A DNA stretch of 64,000 nucleotides from Lentisphaerota bacterium. Lineage in GTDB: Bacteria > Verrucomicrobiota > Lentisphaeria > Oligosphaerales > JABHEG01. Location of the stretch: the NCBI GenBank assembly GCA_018676675.1, contig JABHEG010000137.1:22227-86226 (forward strand), in the 5' to 3' direction. Under the pieces are notes generated by a model that did not search any database, was not told where the DNA came from, and worked only from the letters and a program-made list of their open reading frames with translations. This document shows, piece after piece, positions 55,880-64,000 of this stretch (position 1 is its first letter; each line of letters begins with the position of its first letter). The translations under genes and the position numbers were made by a program.

Positions 55880-57865
55880 ATGCACATTCCGAAGTGGGCT
55901 CTGTTTTTCGATTTCCACACCATGCCGGCGAATCCGGATGTCGGCAAAGCGTTCGACATGGACGCCATCACGGACTGGATTGCCGAGTGCGGGGTTGACT
56001 TCATTGTCTTCCCGGCCCGGTGTAATCTGGGAACAGCCTATTACCCCACCAAGCTGGGCATCCCCCATGACGCAATGGAAGGAGACCTCTACGGTGACCT
56101 GGTGGCGGCCTGCCATGCGCGAGACATCGCGATCTCAGCTTACATCAACGTCGGACTGAGCCACGAGGAATGCTACCGTCACCGGGACTGGGCTGTGCTG
56201 CCCGCGGACGGCCGCAGCTACCGGGAACCCTTCGGTAACTCCTTCTTCCGCCAGATGTGCTACAACACAGGATACGCCGATCATGTCACCGAGATGGCCC
56301 GGGAAGTCGCGGACTGGTACGGCGTGGACGGGTTCTTCTTCGACTGCTTCCACACGCAACCCTGCATCGGCATCGAATGCATGGAGAAGATGAAGGCAGA
56401 AGGCGTCGACTTCACCGATCCCATTCAACTCAACGACTTCAACTACCGCAAGATGCTGACCATGGCCCGGAAGCTCTCCGACGGTGTCCGGGCCATCGAT
56501 CCCGAATTGCTCCTCTACTTCAACGGAGTCGACTACGAAGCGCAGGCCGAACTCGGGACCTACCTGGAACTCGAGTGTCTGCCGCAAGGCGGCTGGGGTT
56601 ACGAGCTGCTCCCCATGATCTCACGCTACATGCGCACACTTGGCAAGCCTGTCCTGAACATGACCGGGCGCTTCCAGAAAAGCTGGGGAGACTTTGGGGG
56701 CGTCCGAACCAAGGCCAGTGTCGAGTACGACTGTATCTACGGCATCGCGAATGGCGTTGCCCCGACCATTGGCGACCACTTCCATCCACGCGGAGATCTG
56801 AATCGAGCCGTCATGGCTATGGATAAAGCCGTCTATGCAGGCCTTCAGCCGCTTCAGCCCTGGATAGAAGGCGCCGAGCCGGTGGTGGAGATGGCGAACG
56901 TGATGAAGTGTGGCTATCCCGGCTATCAATGGGCAGGCGGCGCACGACCGCAGAAGAAGAATCTCGCGGTACAGGCCACGAAGTCGGCGACGCGCGTCCT
57001 CGCGGAACTGAACATGCAGTTCGACAACGTCACCCTGGCAGCACCGTGGGACAAGTACAAAATCCTGGTCCTCCCCGACGAAGTCGACGTCAGTGCAGAC
57101 ATGGCAAAGCGGCTGCAAGCGCACCTTGACCACGGTGGTGCGATCATCTCAACCGGTTACTCAGGCCTCGACGAAACACGGTCCCAGTTCGTGCTGGATG
57201 CCTGGGGGGTCGACTACCAGGGCGACGATCCGTTCGACCCGGCGTATGTCGCTTTTGGCCCGGAGTTCACCGATGGAATGCCGGATATGCCCGTGACGCT
57301 ATACGAGAAGGGCACAGACATCGCCGCCAAGCCAGGCACGGACGTCCTCGCGACCATTGTGGCCCCGTACTACAACAATGAATGGGACGGACGCCATGGG
57401 AGCCGGTACACGCCCCCCGACACCGACACCGGCCGACCAGCGGTGACTGTCTGTGGTCGGGTCGCTCACGTGAGTCATCCGGTGTTCCGGACCTATTTCA
57501 ACAGCGGCGCCCTGCCGATGCGGCAGATCATCGCCAACCTGCTGGACCGCTTCCTGCCTGAGCCATTGACCCGAACGCCCGGTGCCCCGGCCTTCAGTCG
57601 CGTGACTGTTACCTCACAGCCGGGACGCCGAATGGTCTACGTCCTGGCCTACCTGCCGGAATCACGCGGCGCGGGAATCAACATGATCGAAGAGCCGCTT
57701 GAGCTGAATGACTTCACGATAGGCCTGCGCCTGGATGAACGCCTCCCGAAAAAGGTCTATCTGGCCCCAGGCTGTGAAGAACTCGCGTTCACCATCGACG
57801 GCAACTACGCGACTGTCACGATCCCCAAAGTGAAGGGCTGGTCCGTGGTCGTGTTCGACGAGTAG
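55880..57865 (+). CDS. Glycoside-hydrolase-like protein with a beta-galactosidase-trimerisation-like domain
   Basis: MHIPKWALFFDFHTMPANPDVGKAFDMDAITDWIAECGVDFIVFPARC..., WYGVDGFFFDCFHTQPCI, MAKRLQAHLDHGGAIISTGYSGL; in-frame start at 55814 also possible. Confidence 0.7.
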   Translation: MHIPKWALFFDFHTMPANPDVGKAFDMDAITDWIAECGVDFIVFPARCNLGTAYYPTKLGIPHDAMEGDLYGDLVAACHARDIAISAYINVGLSHEECYRHRDWAVLPADGRSYREPFGNSFFRQMCYNTGYADHVTEMAREVADWYGVDGFFFDCFHTQPCIGIECMEKMKAEGVDFTDPIQLNDFNYRKMLTMARKLSDGVRAIDPELLLYFNGVDYEAQAELGTYLELECLPQGGWGYELLPMISRYMRTLGKPVLNMTGRFQKSWGDFGGVRTKASVEYDCIYGIANGVAPTIGDHFHPRGDLNRAVMAMDKAVYAGLQPLQPWIEGAEPVVEMANVMKCGYPGYQWAGGARPQKKNLAVQATKSATRVLAELNMQFDNVTLAAPWDKYKILVLPDEVDVSADMAKRLQAHLDHGGAIISTGYSGLDETRSQFVLDAWGVDYQGDDPFDPAYVAFGPEFTDGMPDMPVTLYEKGTDIAAKPGTDVLATIVAPYYNNEWDGRHGSRYTPPDTDTGRPAVTVCGRVAHVSHPVFRTYFNSGALPMRQIIANLLDRFLPEPLTRTPGAPAFSRVTVTSQPGRRMVYVLAYLPESRGAGINMIEEPLELNDFTIGLRLDERLPKKVYLAPGCEELAFTIDGNYATVTIPKVKGWSVVVFDE

Positions 57866-57976
57866 GAGGATCTGTGACGCGACGCTCTGCGGTCGTAGCG
57901 CATGAGCAGTGTGATACGTTGCTGACCGTCAGACACGTGATCAGCGTTCACTCCCCTCCGAAATCAGGAGTTAGAA

Positions 57977-59275
57977 ATGCGAGTTGGCTTCGCGACTCTA
58001 GACATCACCCCCGAGATCGGGAGCGACATTCCCGGAGGATTCAGTCCCCGGGTCTCGACCGGGATCAGAGATCCGTTGCAGGCCCAGGCGTGTGTGGTTG
58101 AGGGCGATGATGACCGCCTCCTGGCCGTTGTGAGTGTAGACGCTGTGTGGGTGCCGGATGCGACCGTTGCGGCCGCTCGCGAACGTGCGTGCGCTGAGAC
58201 CGAGCTGAACGAACGGGACATCTGCATCGCGGCGACACACACTCATTGCGGCGGCCCCAGCCACAGTGTCCTGGGAACTGATGTAAACCCGACCTACTCA
58301 GATCTTCTCGCCGAGAGGATCTCAGAAGCCGTCGTGTCTGCCCTGGGGCAACGCGTTGAGGCAGAGCTGATCGAGGCAGCAGACGATTGTCCCGACTGGG
58401 CCTTCAACCGGCGCTGGGTTTTGCCCGACGGCTCGCACAAAACCAACCCCGGGAAGGACAATCCCGAGGTCCTGCACCCCGCCGGACCAGTCGATCCTGA
58501 ATTGCGCGTGTTGGCATTTCGTGACACGCAGGGGACGTGGCTCGGGGCCATCACCAATTACACCTGCCACAGCACGGTCATGTGGGGAAGTGAATTCTCT
58601 GCAGACTACGCAGGCTGTTGGCGCAATGCCCTGGCCGAACGAAGCGGCAATGCCGCATTCTGCATGGTGTTCCTCAACGGGGCCTGTGGAGATATCAATC
58701 AGTTCGACTTCGCGAACCCGGACGTACGTGAAGCGGGCCCGGAATGGGCAAAACGCATGGGGGCAGCGCTGGCCGATTGCACCTGGAAGTCGATGACGTG
58801 CGAAGAGGGCAACAGGAAGAAGGCCCTGTTCTGCAATTCGGCCCATGGGGAAGTGACCGTGCCCTGCCGCGTGCCGACTCCCGAGCAGCTTGCCGCAGAT
58901 CAAGCATTGGCGACCTCGGATGAAGACTGGACATCCGCCAAGTGGCAGGCACGTGACCGACTGCTGCTGGCCGAGCGCCTCGGTGACGCAACGACCAGTG
59001 AACAACCGATCGACGTTTACCGCATCGGTGAGACACTCATCGCGGCCGCTCCCTGGCAACCCTTCTGTGAGTACGGGTTGCGCTTGAAGGCCGACGCAGG
59101 GAAACCGTTGATGGTAGCAACGTTCGCAAACGGCGGATGCGGATACGTCCCCACTCCGGCCGGCTTCGAAGGCGGGGGATACGAACCCACCCTCTGTCGA
59201 GGCAGCTTCCTCGCTCCTTCCGCCGGGGACCTGATGACCGGGGCACTGCTGGACCTGAGCCGGGGGCTGAGCTGA
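57977..59275 (+). CDS. Neutral/alkaline ceramidase-like protein
   Basis: MRVGFATLDITPEIGSDIPGGFSPRVSTGIRDPLQ..., ATHTHCGGPSHSVLGTD. Confidence 0.85.
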   Translation: MRVGFATLDITPEIGSDIPGGFSPRVSTGIRDPLQAQACVVEGDDDRLLAVVSVDAVWVPDATVAAARERACAETELNERDICIAATHTHCGGPSHSVLGTDVNPTYSDLLAERISEAVVSALGQRVEAELIEAADDCPDWAFNRRWVLPDGSHKTNPGKDNPEVLHPAGPVDPELRVLAFRDTQGTWLGAITNYTCHSTVMWGSEFSADYAGCWRNALAERSGNAAFCMVFLNGACGDINQFDFANPDVREAGPEWAKRMGAALADCTWKSMTCEEGNRKKALFCNSAHGEVTVPCRVPTPEQLAADQALATSDEDWTSAKWQARDRLLLAERLGDATTSEQPIDVYRIGETLIAAAPWQPFCEYGLRLKADAGKPLMVATFANGGCGYVPTPAGFEGGGYEPTLCRGSFLAPSAGDLMTGALLDLSRGLS

Positions 59276-60552
59276 TGACGGCGATCACTGAAGCAGCTCG
59301 ACAGACACCGGTAGCCGAAGACTGCGACGTCGTCGTCTGTGGCGGAGGACCGGCTGGAGTAGCGGCCGCCCTGGCCGCGGCTCGAGCTGGAGCGCGGACA
59401 CGCCTGATCGAGCTCCACGGCAGTCTGGGCGGAATCTGGACCGTCGGCCGCATGGCGTTCGTCTGCGGCATGCACGCGAGTAAGAACGGTATCCTGATGG
59501 AGATCGTGAACGGCCTGAAAGCGCGCAACGCGGTCGGGCTGTCCGGATTGGCTTTCGACGTCGAGGAAACCAAGCTCCTGTTGGAGGAGATGTGTCTGGA
59601 GGCGGGAGTCACCATTCGCCTGCACACCCGCGTAGTCGACACGATCCGCAACGCTGAGAACCGTATCACGTGCGCGATCACAGAATCCAAGTCCGGCCGC
59701 GAAGCCTGGCGGGCGCCGGTCTTCATCGACTGCACCGGTGACGGTGACCTCGGTGCGCGCGCGGGTTGTACGTTCTCCGTGGGGCGCCCGGGAAGCGGAG
59801 AAACGCAGCCGATGAGCTTCATCGCGGTTGTCACGGGGATCGAACTCGAAGCGATCCGGCAGTTCACCAATGCACGTCGGCCCGAGGACGGACAATCCAG
59901 AATCAGCCACAAGAAGAGACTCCAGACGCTGCTGACGGAAGCCGGGACGCCACCATCTTACAGCCACCCAACCCTGTTCCACATCCACGACAACCTGTTC
60001 CTGATGATGTCAAACCACGAGTACGGGATGTCGGGGATCGACGCCGACCACCTCACGCAGTCAACGCTGCGCGGCCGAACAGAAGTACATGCTCAGATGG
60101 CGGCACTGCGGAAGGTCGGGGGGCCATGGAAGGACATCCGTATCGTGGCGACATCGGATCAGATCGGCGTCCGGGAAGCACGTCGGATCAAGGGGCGATA
60201 CGCGGTGACGGTCGACGATCTCGTATCCGGTGTCCGCCATCCGGATGCCGCCACACGGTGCCACTTCTGCGTCGATGTCCACGCCACGAATCCAGCCAAA
60301 GGGAAAGGGCTGGGCAATGAAGGAGTCAAAGCAAAGCCCTACGACATCCCCATCCGAGCCCTGATTGCAGCTGATGTGGACGGTCTCATGATGGCAGGCC
60401 GATGCATCAGTGGCGATTTCCTTGCCCACGCCAGCTACCGAGTGACCGCGGATGCTGTCCCCATGGGCGAAGCCGCGGGAAAAGTCGCGGCCGCGGCTGC
60501 CCGAACCGATCGCCTGCCGCAGGATGTCCCGTGGGACGAGGTGGGGAAGTAA
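59275..60552 (+). CDS. FAD-dependent oxidoreductase
   Basis: TGATG overlap with previous CDS; CDVVVCGGGPAGVAAALAAARAGARTRLIELHGSLGGIWTVG, FIDCTGDGDLGARAG. Confidence 0.92.
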   Translation: MTAITEAARQTPVAEDCDVVVCGGGPAGVAAALAAARAGARTRLIELHGSLGGIWTVGRMAFVCGMHASKNGILMEIVNGLKARNAVGLSGLAFDVEETKLLLEEMCLEAGVTIRLHTRVVDTIRNAENRITCAITESKSGREAWRAPVFIDCTGDGDLGARAGCTFSVGRPGSGETQPMSFIAVVTGIELEAIRQFTNARRPEDGQSRISHKKRLQTLLTEAGTPPSYSHPTLFHIHDNLFLMMSNHEYGMSGIDADHLTQSTLRGRTEVHAQMAALRKVGGPWKDIRIVATSDQIGVREARRIKGRYAVTVDDLVSGVRHPDAATRCHFCVDVHATNPAKGKGLGNEGVKAKPYDIPIRALIAADVDGLMMAGRCISGDFLAHASYRVTADAVPMGEAAGKVAAAAARTDRLPQDVPWDEVGK

Positions 60553-60585
60553 CTCAGTCGCTCGTCTGAAACTCCGGGCTATCTG

Positions 60586-60617
60586 TCAGAGCCGCGACTT
60601 CCTACGGGAGCGGTTGT
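60586..60617. repeat. Intergenic repeat-like sentence
   Basis: TCAGAGCCGCGACTTCCTACGGGAGCGGTTGT; partial echoes at about 45786 (ACCGAGCCGCGGCTCTGAC) and 60628 (ACCGAGCCGCG). Confidence 0.4.
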
Positions 60618-60770
60618 CTTTGCCTGAACCGAGCCGCGCACAACGTAAGCGGTCTTCCCCGCTCAACATGGAAAGCCCCCTCCCCAGTTGGTCAGGGCTC
60701 TGCCGGAGCCGAGCTGCGTCCCGCCGCCGCGCATACGCCTCAATCCAAGCCGTAACTCATTGCAGCAGAA

Positions 60771-60830
60771 GGCACGGGGCTCTGCCCCAAGACCCCGCCG
60801 GGGAAGAAACTCTCCCCCGGACCCCGCGTG
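60771..60830. repeat. Imperfect palindromic G/C-block intergenic element
   Basis: GGCACGGGGCTCTGCCCCAAGACCCCGCCGGGGAAGAAACTCTCCCCCGGACCCCGCGTG; multiple nested GGGGC..GCCCC and CCCCG..CGGGG stems. Confidence 0.5.
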
Positions 60831-61087
60831 CTGGTGTCGCGAACGCCAGGTGACCAGGCCCACCTGACCTTCGCGCCCCCGGTAGCCGCCGCTCGCGCGA
60901 CGGGCGCCCACGTAGACGGTGGCCGTGACACCATCGTCTGTCGTAATGTATTACACTGTCCAAGAATAGGTTGCGCCTCAGCTTGATGCGAATGCGCGAC
61001 TCACGGAAGCGAACTTCCTGTGCCTGGGCCCCGCCTGGGGCCGCCAAGATGCTGAACAGAAGGGCGCCAACTCGGCATCCCTTCCAC

Positions 61088-61115
61088 CTGGGAACGCCGA
61101 GTTCCAGCTCGGCAC
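61088..61115. repeat. Short inverted-repeat intergenic element
   Basis: CTGGGAACGCCGAGTTCCAGCTCGGCAC; CGAGTTCCAGCTCG forms a small hairpin. Confidence 0.4.
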
Positions 61116-61192
61116 CGCCCTCCGTATCCGCTGTCTGGCATTCCGGCCATCCCTGACCGGCTATCGTCCCGGACCATCACGAAAGCACCGGT

Positions 61193-62026
61193 TCATTCCT
61201 GGTCCTGAGGATTCGCGTGCTCCTTCCGACCTTCCTCCCTCCACCAGTCCTGCCAACGCTTGATGTAGGGCTCCTCGTCCTTCAGGAAGACGGGCTTTCC
61301 CGGAGCCCAGTCGCCTTCTCGCCCAAACGTCTCTGCGAGCCCCATCAGACATTGGTATCTGACGTCCTGATCAGCATCTTCGAGCCCGGAGACGAGACCA
61401 GGAACTCCCCCGCGGAGCGATATGAAGTCATCGAGCGAATCCCAGAACTCAGAGGAGGAGGGTTCGAGTTCCGCCAGCGAAGCAATCAGGAGCGACTCGA
61501 TACATTTCTCTACGTCTTGCTGGTCCGGGATCTTCCCGAGGAGGCGGGCTACAGCCCCCGAATCTCCAATACGGATCACGGAGTGCCAGTAGTTTGCGGG
61601 CCTGTACCAGTCCTCGCCATCCCGCGGCTCATTCAGGAACAGAACAACAGTCTCGCCCGGGGCAAGTTCCTCCGGCGTCTCACCGGCAGGCAAGGCACCT
61701 GCTTCCAGAGCTCCGAGGTGCTCCACCACGATGTTGTCATCTTGAGTCCTCCCTTTGAGCACTCGTTCAACCGCCATCCCAACGCGACGACGACTGAATC
61801 TCGTTACCGCCCCATCCTTCACAAAGGTAATCTCCTGGCCTCCAGACTGTTCCGAGCCGACTTTCCCACAACGACCGTCTCCGAACCGGCACAGACCTCG
61901 CGGAGCCCCATCTCTGGCGCATAGACTGGCAGGCGAGGGTGACGGGCTCGCGCCGGACGTGGGAACGTGGCAATCTCGCCCCGGCGCAGTTTCGCTGACA
62001 GTTCCTGCCCCTCCTTCTCCCACCAA
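61193..62026 (-). CDS. Second copy of the tandem HEAT-type protein, in the -1 frame relative to the upstream copy; homology begins about 61861 (possible pseudogene or frameshift-expressed module)
   Basis: ...GLEDADQDVRYQCLMGLAETFGREGDWAPGKPVFLKDEEPYIKRWQDWWREEGRK matches GLEDTDQRVRHQCLMGLAETMDRGGHWGPGIELLEKDEQTYIKRWQDWWEKEGQ of the first copy. Confidence 0.65.
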   Translation of the reverse strand: MVGEGGAGTVSETAPGRDCHVPTSGASPSPSPASLCARDGAPRGLCRFGDGRCGKVGSEQSGGQEITFVKDGAVTRFSRRRVGMAVERVLKGRTQDDNIVVEHLGALEAGALPAGETPEELAPGETVVLFLNEPRDGEDWYRPANYWHSVIRIGDSGAVARLLGKIPDQQDVEKCIESLLIASLAELEPSSSEFWDSLDDFISLRGGVPGLVSGLEDADQDVRYQCLMGLAETFGREGDWAPGKPVFLKDEEPYIKRWQDWWREEGRKEHANPQDQE

Positions 62027-63096
62027 TCCTGCCAGCGCTTGATATACGTCTGTTCATCTTTCTCGAGGAGCTCGATACCCGGCCCCCAGTGCCCGCCCCG
62101 GTCCATTGTCTCAGCGAGTCCCATCAGGCACTGGTGTCTCACGCGCTGGTCGGTGTCTTCCAGGCCCGCGACGAGATCCGGGACGGCTCGTGCACATTTC
62201 GCTTCCCTGAGCACGCATGAAGCCCTCCAACGGACGAAGCCCTCCGGGTTCTTCAGGAGAGGGACGATGTACTCCTCAACCGTCGACTTGTCCTTCACGC
62301 ACATCAACCACGTGCTCACGCGCCTTTTCGCATCGACAACAGCTTTGTCTGACTCGTCGTCCTCTGTCAGAAACTCAACCGCCCGTTGGACAGAGGAGCG
62401 GTCCTCGAGCCGGAGAAGCATACCGAGAATCCAGCCTTTGATACGGGGATCCTGCGAGCGGTCAAGAACGTCCTTCAAGGTGGCAACCGACTGCTTGCCT
62501 CGCAGCGAGACCAGATCCTCCAGCGAGGTCACCATCTCGGAATAGGAACTGAGTTCGGGAAAAGACGTCGCCAGGAGTGAGGCCACGTAGTTCTCAGCAT
62601 CGTGTTGCTCCGGGCCTGTCGCGAGAAGACGAGTCACGGCCTCCGACTCACCAATGTGGATGACCGATTGGTAGTCGTTGACTAGCGTGTAGTAGTCCTC
62701 ACCCTCCTCGCGGTCATGGAGAAGAACCACATGCATCTCACCCGGGATGAGGTCCTCCAGCCTGAAGTAGGCACGTGACCCCATGCTCCCCCCCAGGTCA
62801 GGCACCCCCAGGAACTCCACCATGGTCCGGTCATGCTGGATCTTCCCTCTAGCGACCTGTTTGACCACCAATTCCGCCCGGCGAACACTGAATCTCAGCT
62901 GTCTGCCGTACTTTTCCCGCGTCGTTTCCCTTCCCGTGGCCTTCGCCCAGGAAACTCGTCCCACGACGATGATCTCTGCTTCTGCACAGGATTCCCGAAG
63001 CCCCGTCTTGGGCGCATGACTCGCCAGAAGGGAAGTCCCACCCAGCATGACTAGTCCGACCGACCACAAGGCCCTGATGCCCTTCTTTCCAGGCAT
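61819..63096 (-). CDS. HEAT-repeat-type secreted/envelope protein (first copy), reading into the start of the second copy
   Basis: MPGKKGIRALWSVGLVMLGGTSLLASHAPKTGLRESCAEAEIIVVGRV...; HEAT-like SVATLKDVLDRSQDPRIKGWILGMLLRLED; C-terminus PVYAPEMGLREVCAGSETVVVGK duplicates its own N-terminal module. Confidence 0.78.
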   Translation of the reverse strand: MPGKKGIRALWSVGLVMLGGTSLLASHAPKTGLRESCAEAEIIVVGRVSWAKATGRETTREKYGRQLRFSVRRAELVVKQVARGKIQHDRTMVEFLGVPDLGGSMGSRAYFRLEDLIPGEMHVVLLHDREEGEDYYTLVNDYQSVIHIGESEAVTRLLATGPEQHDAENYVASLLATSFPELSSYSEMVTSLEDLVSLRGKQSVATLKDVLDRSQDPRIKGWILGMLLRLEDRSSVQRAVEFLTEDDESDKAVVDAKRRVSTWLMCVKDKSTVEEYIVPLLKNPEGFVRWRASCVLREAKCARAVPDLVAGLEDTDQRVRHQCLMGLAETMDRGGHWGPGIELLEKDEQTYIKRWQDWWEKEGQELSAKLRRGEIATFPRPARARHPRLPVYAPEMGLREVCAGSETVVVGKSARNSLEARRLPL

Positions 63097-63142
63097 TGTC
63101 CACTCCTCGAAGGCTGATTCAGTGTGTCCTGCCCTCCCCACC

Positions 63143-64000
63143 CTAATACTCCTGCCGCCGGGCATGGTTTGTATAGTAGACCCATTCTCTCCCGAAACCC
63201 CACACTCCCTTTCCCGAAGCGGTGGGACCGATGTAATGGTCCCCGTGAAACCCCACCACTTTGAGCGCGGGAGGAACATCGGGGGTCGTTGTGGTCGGGA
63301 AGGAGTTCGATCCCGCGAGCCTACCGAGGTAATCCACATCCGCCGCCGGGTAGAACATGCCGCTTTCCGGGGAGATTGGGGGCCAGTTGTTGGGGTAGTA
63401 AGGTAGGGAAGCTCCCCACACTTCATTGTACTCCACGTTGTGCGGAAGCACCTTCGCTAACTGGTCACGAATCTCAAGGAGGTGGTTGGACACGTATCCT
63501 TGGCGCCCGCCCACGATCCACGAATGGTCGGTTACGTTCAGCTCATTCTCTACCCACGGCATCCTGACTGTCAAATGAGTCGTCCAAGTCTTCCCACCGT
63601 ATGTAGCAGTGACGGTAACGTTGTCCTTGGTGGCAGGCGGGGGACCCTTGCTCTTCAGCACAATGGTTCGGTCGGTTTCACTTGTCTTGACCACTGGTCC
63701 TTCGTATGTCCAGACGCAGCTTCCCGTATCTGGGCCAACCAATCTCACGGTGGTCTCCTTAATATACTTCGTCGCCTCCCCGCCATTGAACCACCATATC
63801 TCTTCATGATCGGCCACGAGTTCAGCGACTGTTACATGAACGCTGCTCACTGAAACGAATCCGTCTTCGCGATCCTCTTTCTCTCCCAGCGGAATGACGG
63901 CGTCATCGTCGACTTTGACGCCAATGACCGTGTCGTTGCTGCTGGCGCTAACCCAATCGGCAACCCAGTCTACAGTCTCTCCCCAATCCGTTCCGTCTAG
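63143..64000 (-). CDS. Partial CDS (N-terminus beyond the window), unknown secreted/surface-like protein
   Basis: Frame stays open from 63143 to the window edge (DWGETVDWVADWVSASSNDTVIGVKVDDDAVIPLGEKEDREDGFVSVSSVHVTVAEL...). Confidence 0.6.
   Translation of the reverse strand, partial: LDGTDWGETVDWVADWVSASSNDTVIGVKVDDDAVIPLGEKEDREDGFVSVSSVHVTVAELVADHEEIWWFNGGEATKYIKETTVRLVGPDTGSCVWTYEGPVVKTSETDRTIVLKSKGPPPATKDNVTVTATYGGKTWTTHLTVRMPWVENELNVTDHSWIVGGRQGYVSNHLLEIRDQLAKVLPHNVEYNEVWGASLPYYPNNWPPISPESGMFYPAADVDYLGRLAGSNSFPTTTTPDVPPALKVVGFHGDHYIGPTASGKGVWGFGREWVYYTNHARRQEY

Noticed and set aside
59017-59988. 323-aa and 291-aa minus-strand ORFs
   Set aside because: Shadow ORFs over the ceramidase-like and FAD oxidoreductase genes.

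Overview
64 kb of high-GC bacterial chromosome. The gene families suggest a PVC-like lineage (Planctomycetes/Verrucomicrobia/Lentisphaerae), but this is a low-confidence inference. I see no CRISPR array, prophage or transposase. Four zones: (1) 1-3.5 kb: oxidoreductase C-terminus, sulfatase, TIM-barrel reductase-like protein and a TtcA-like PP-loop protein. (2) 4-22.9 kb: a dense, one-directional block of 11 signal-transduction genes: an outputless 1343-aa multi-PAS/GAF protein, an SBP-PAS protein, an SBP fragment, histidine kinases, response regulators, an HTH-REC protein, a REC-HK-REC hybrid, a REC-Ser/Thr kinase fusion, a hybrid kinase with a degenerate ATP-binding G2 box, and a REC protein carrying a histidine-containing helical domain without a catalytic domain. 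(3) 23-60.5 kb: FadL-type porin, TPR lipoprotein, zinc-ribbon/TPR protein, a 1588-aa HzsA-like/di-CxxCH/SUMF1 fusion, then a catabolic region (sulfatases, glycoside-hydrolase-like proteins, sugar isomerases, Gfo/Idh/MocA, ceramidase-like proteins, UroD-like and FAD oxidoreductase) with one tRNA-Arg(UCG). (4) 60.5-64 kb: intergenic repeat mosaic, then a tandem HEAT-type gene duplication in which the second copy is in the -1 frame, with a G_GGA_AAG heptamer exactly at the frame junction. Best leads: the signalling block, the HzsA-like/SUMF1 fusion, the HEAT frameshift junction, and a sulfatase-like enzyme with Thr at the formylglycine position. All assignments are from reading motifs; no database search was possible.
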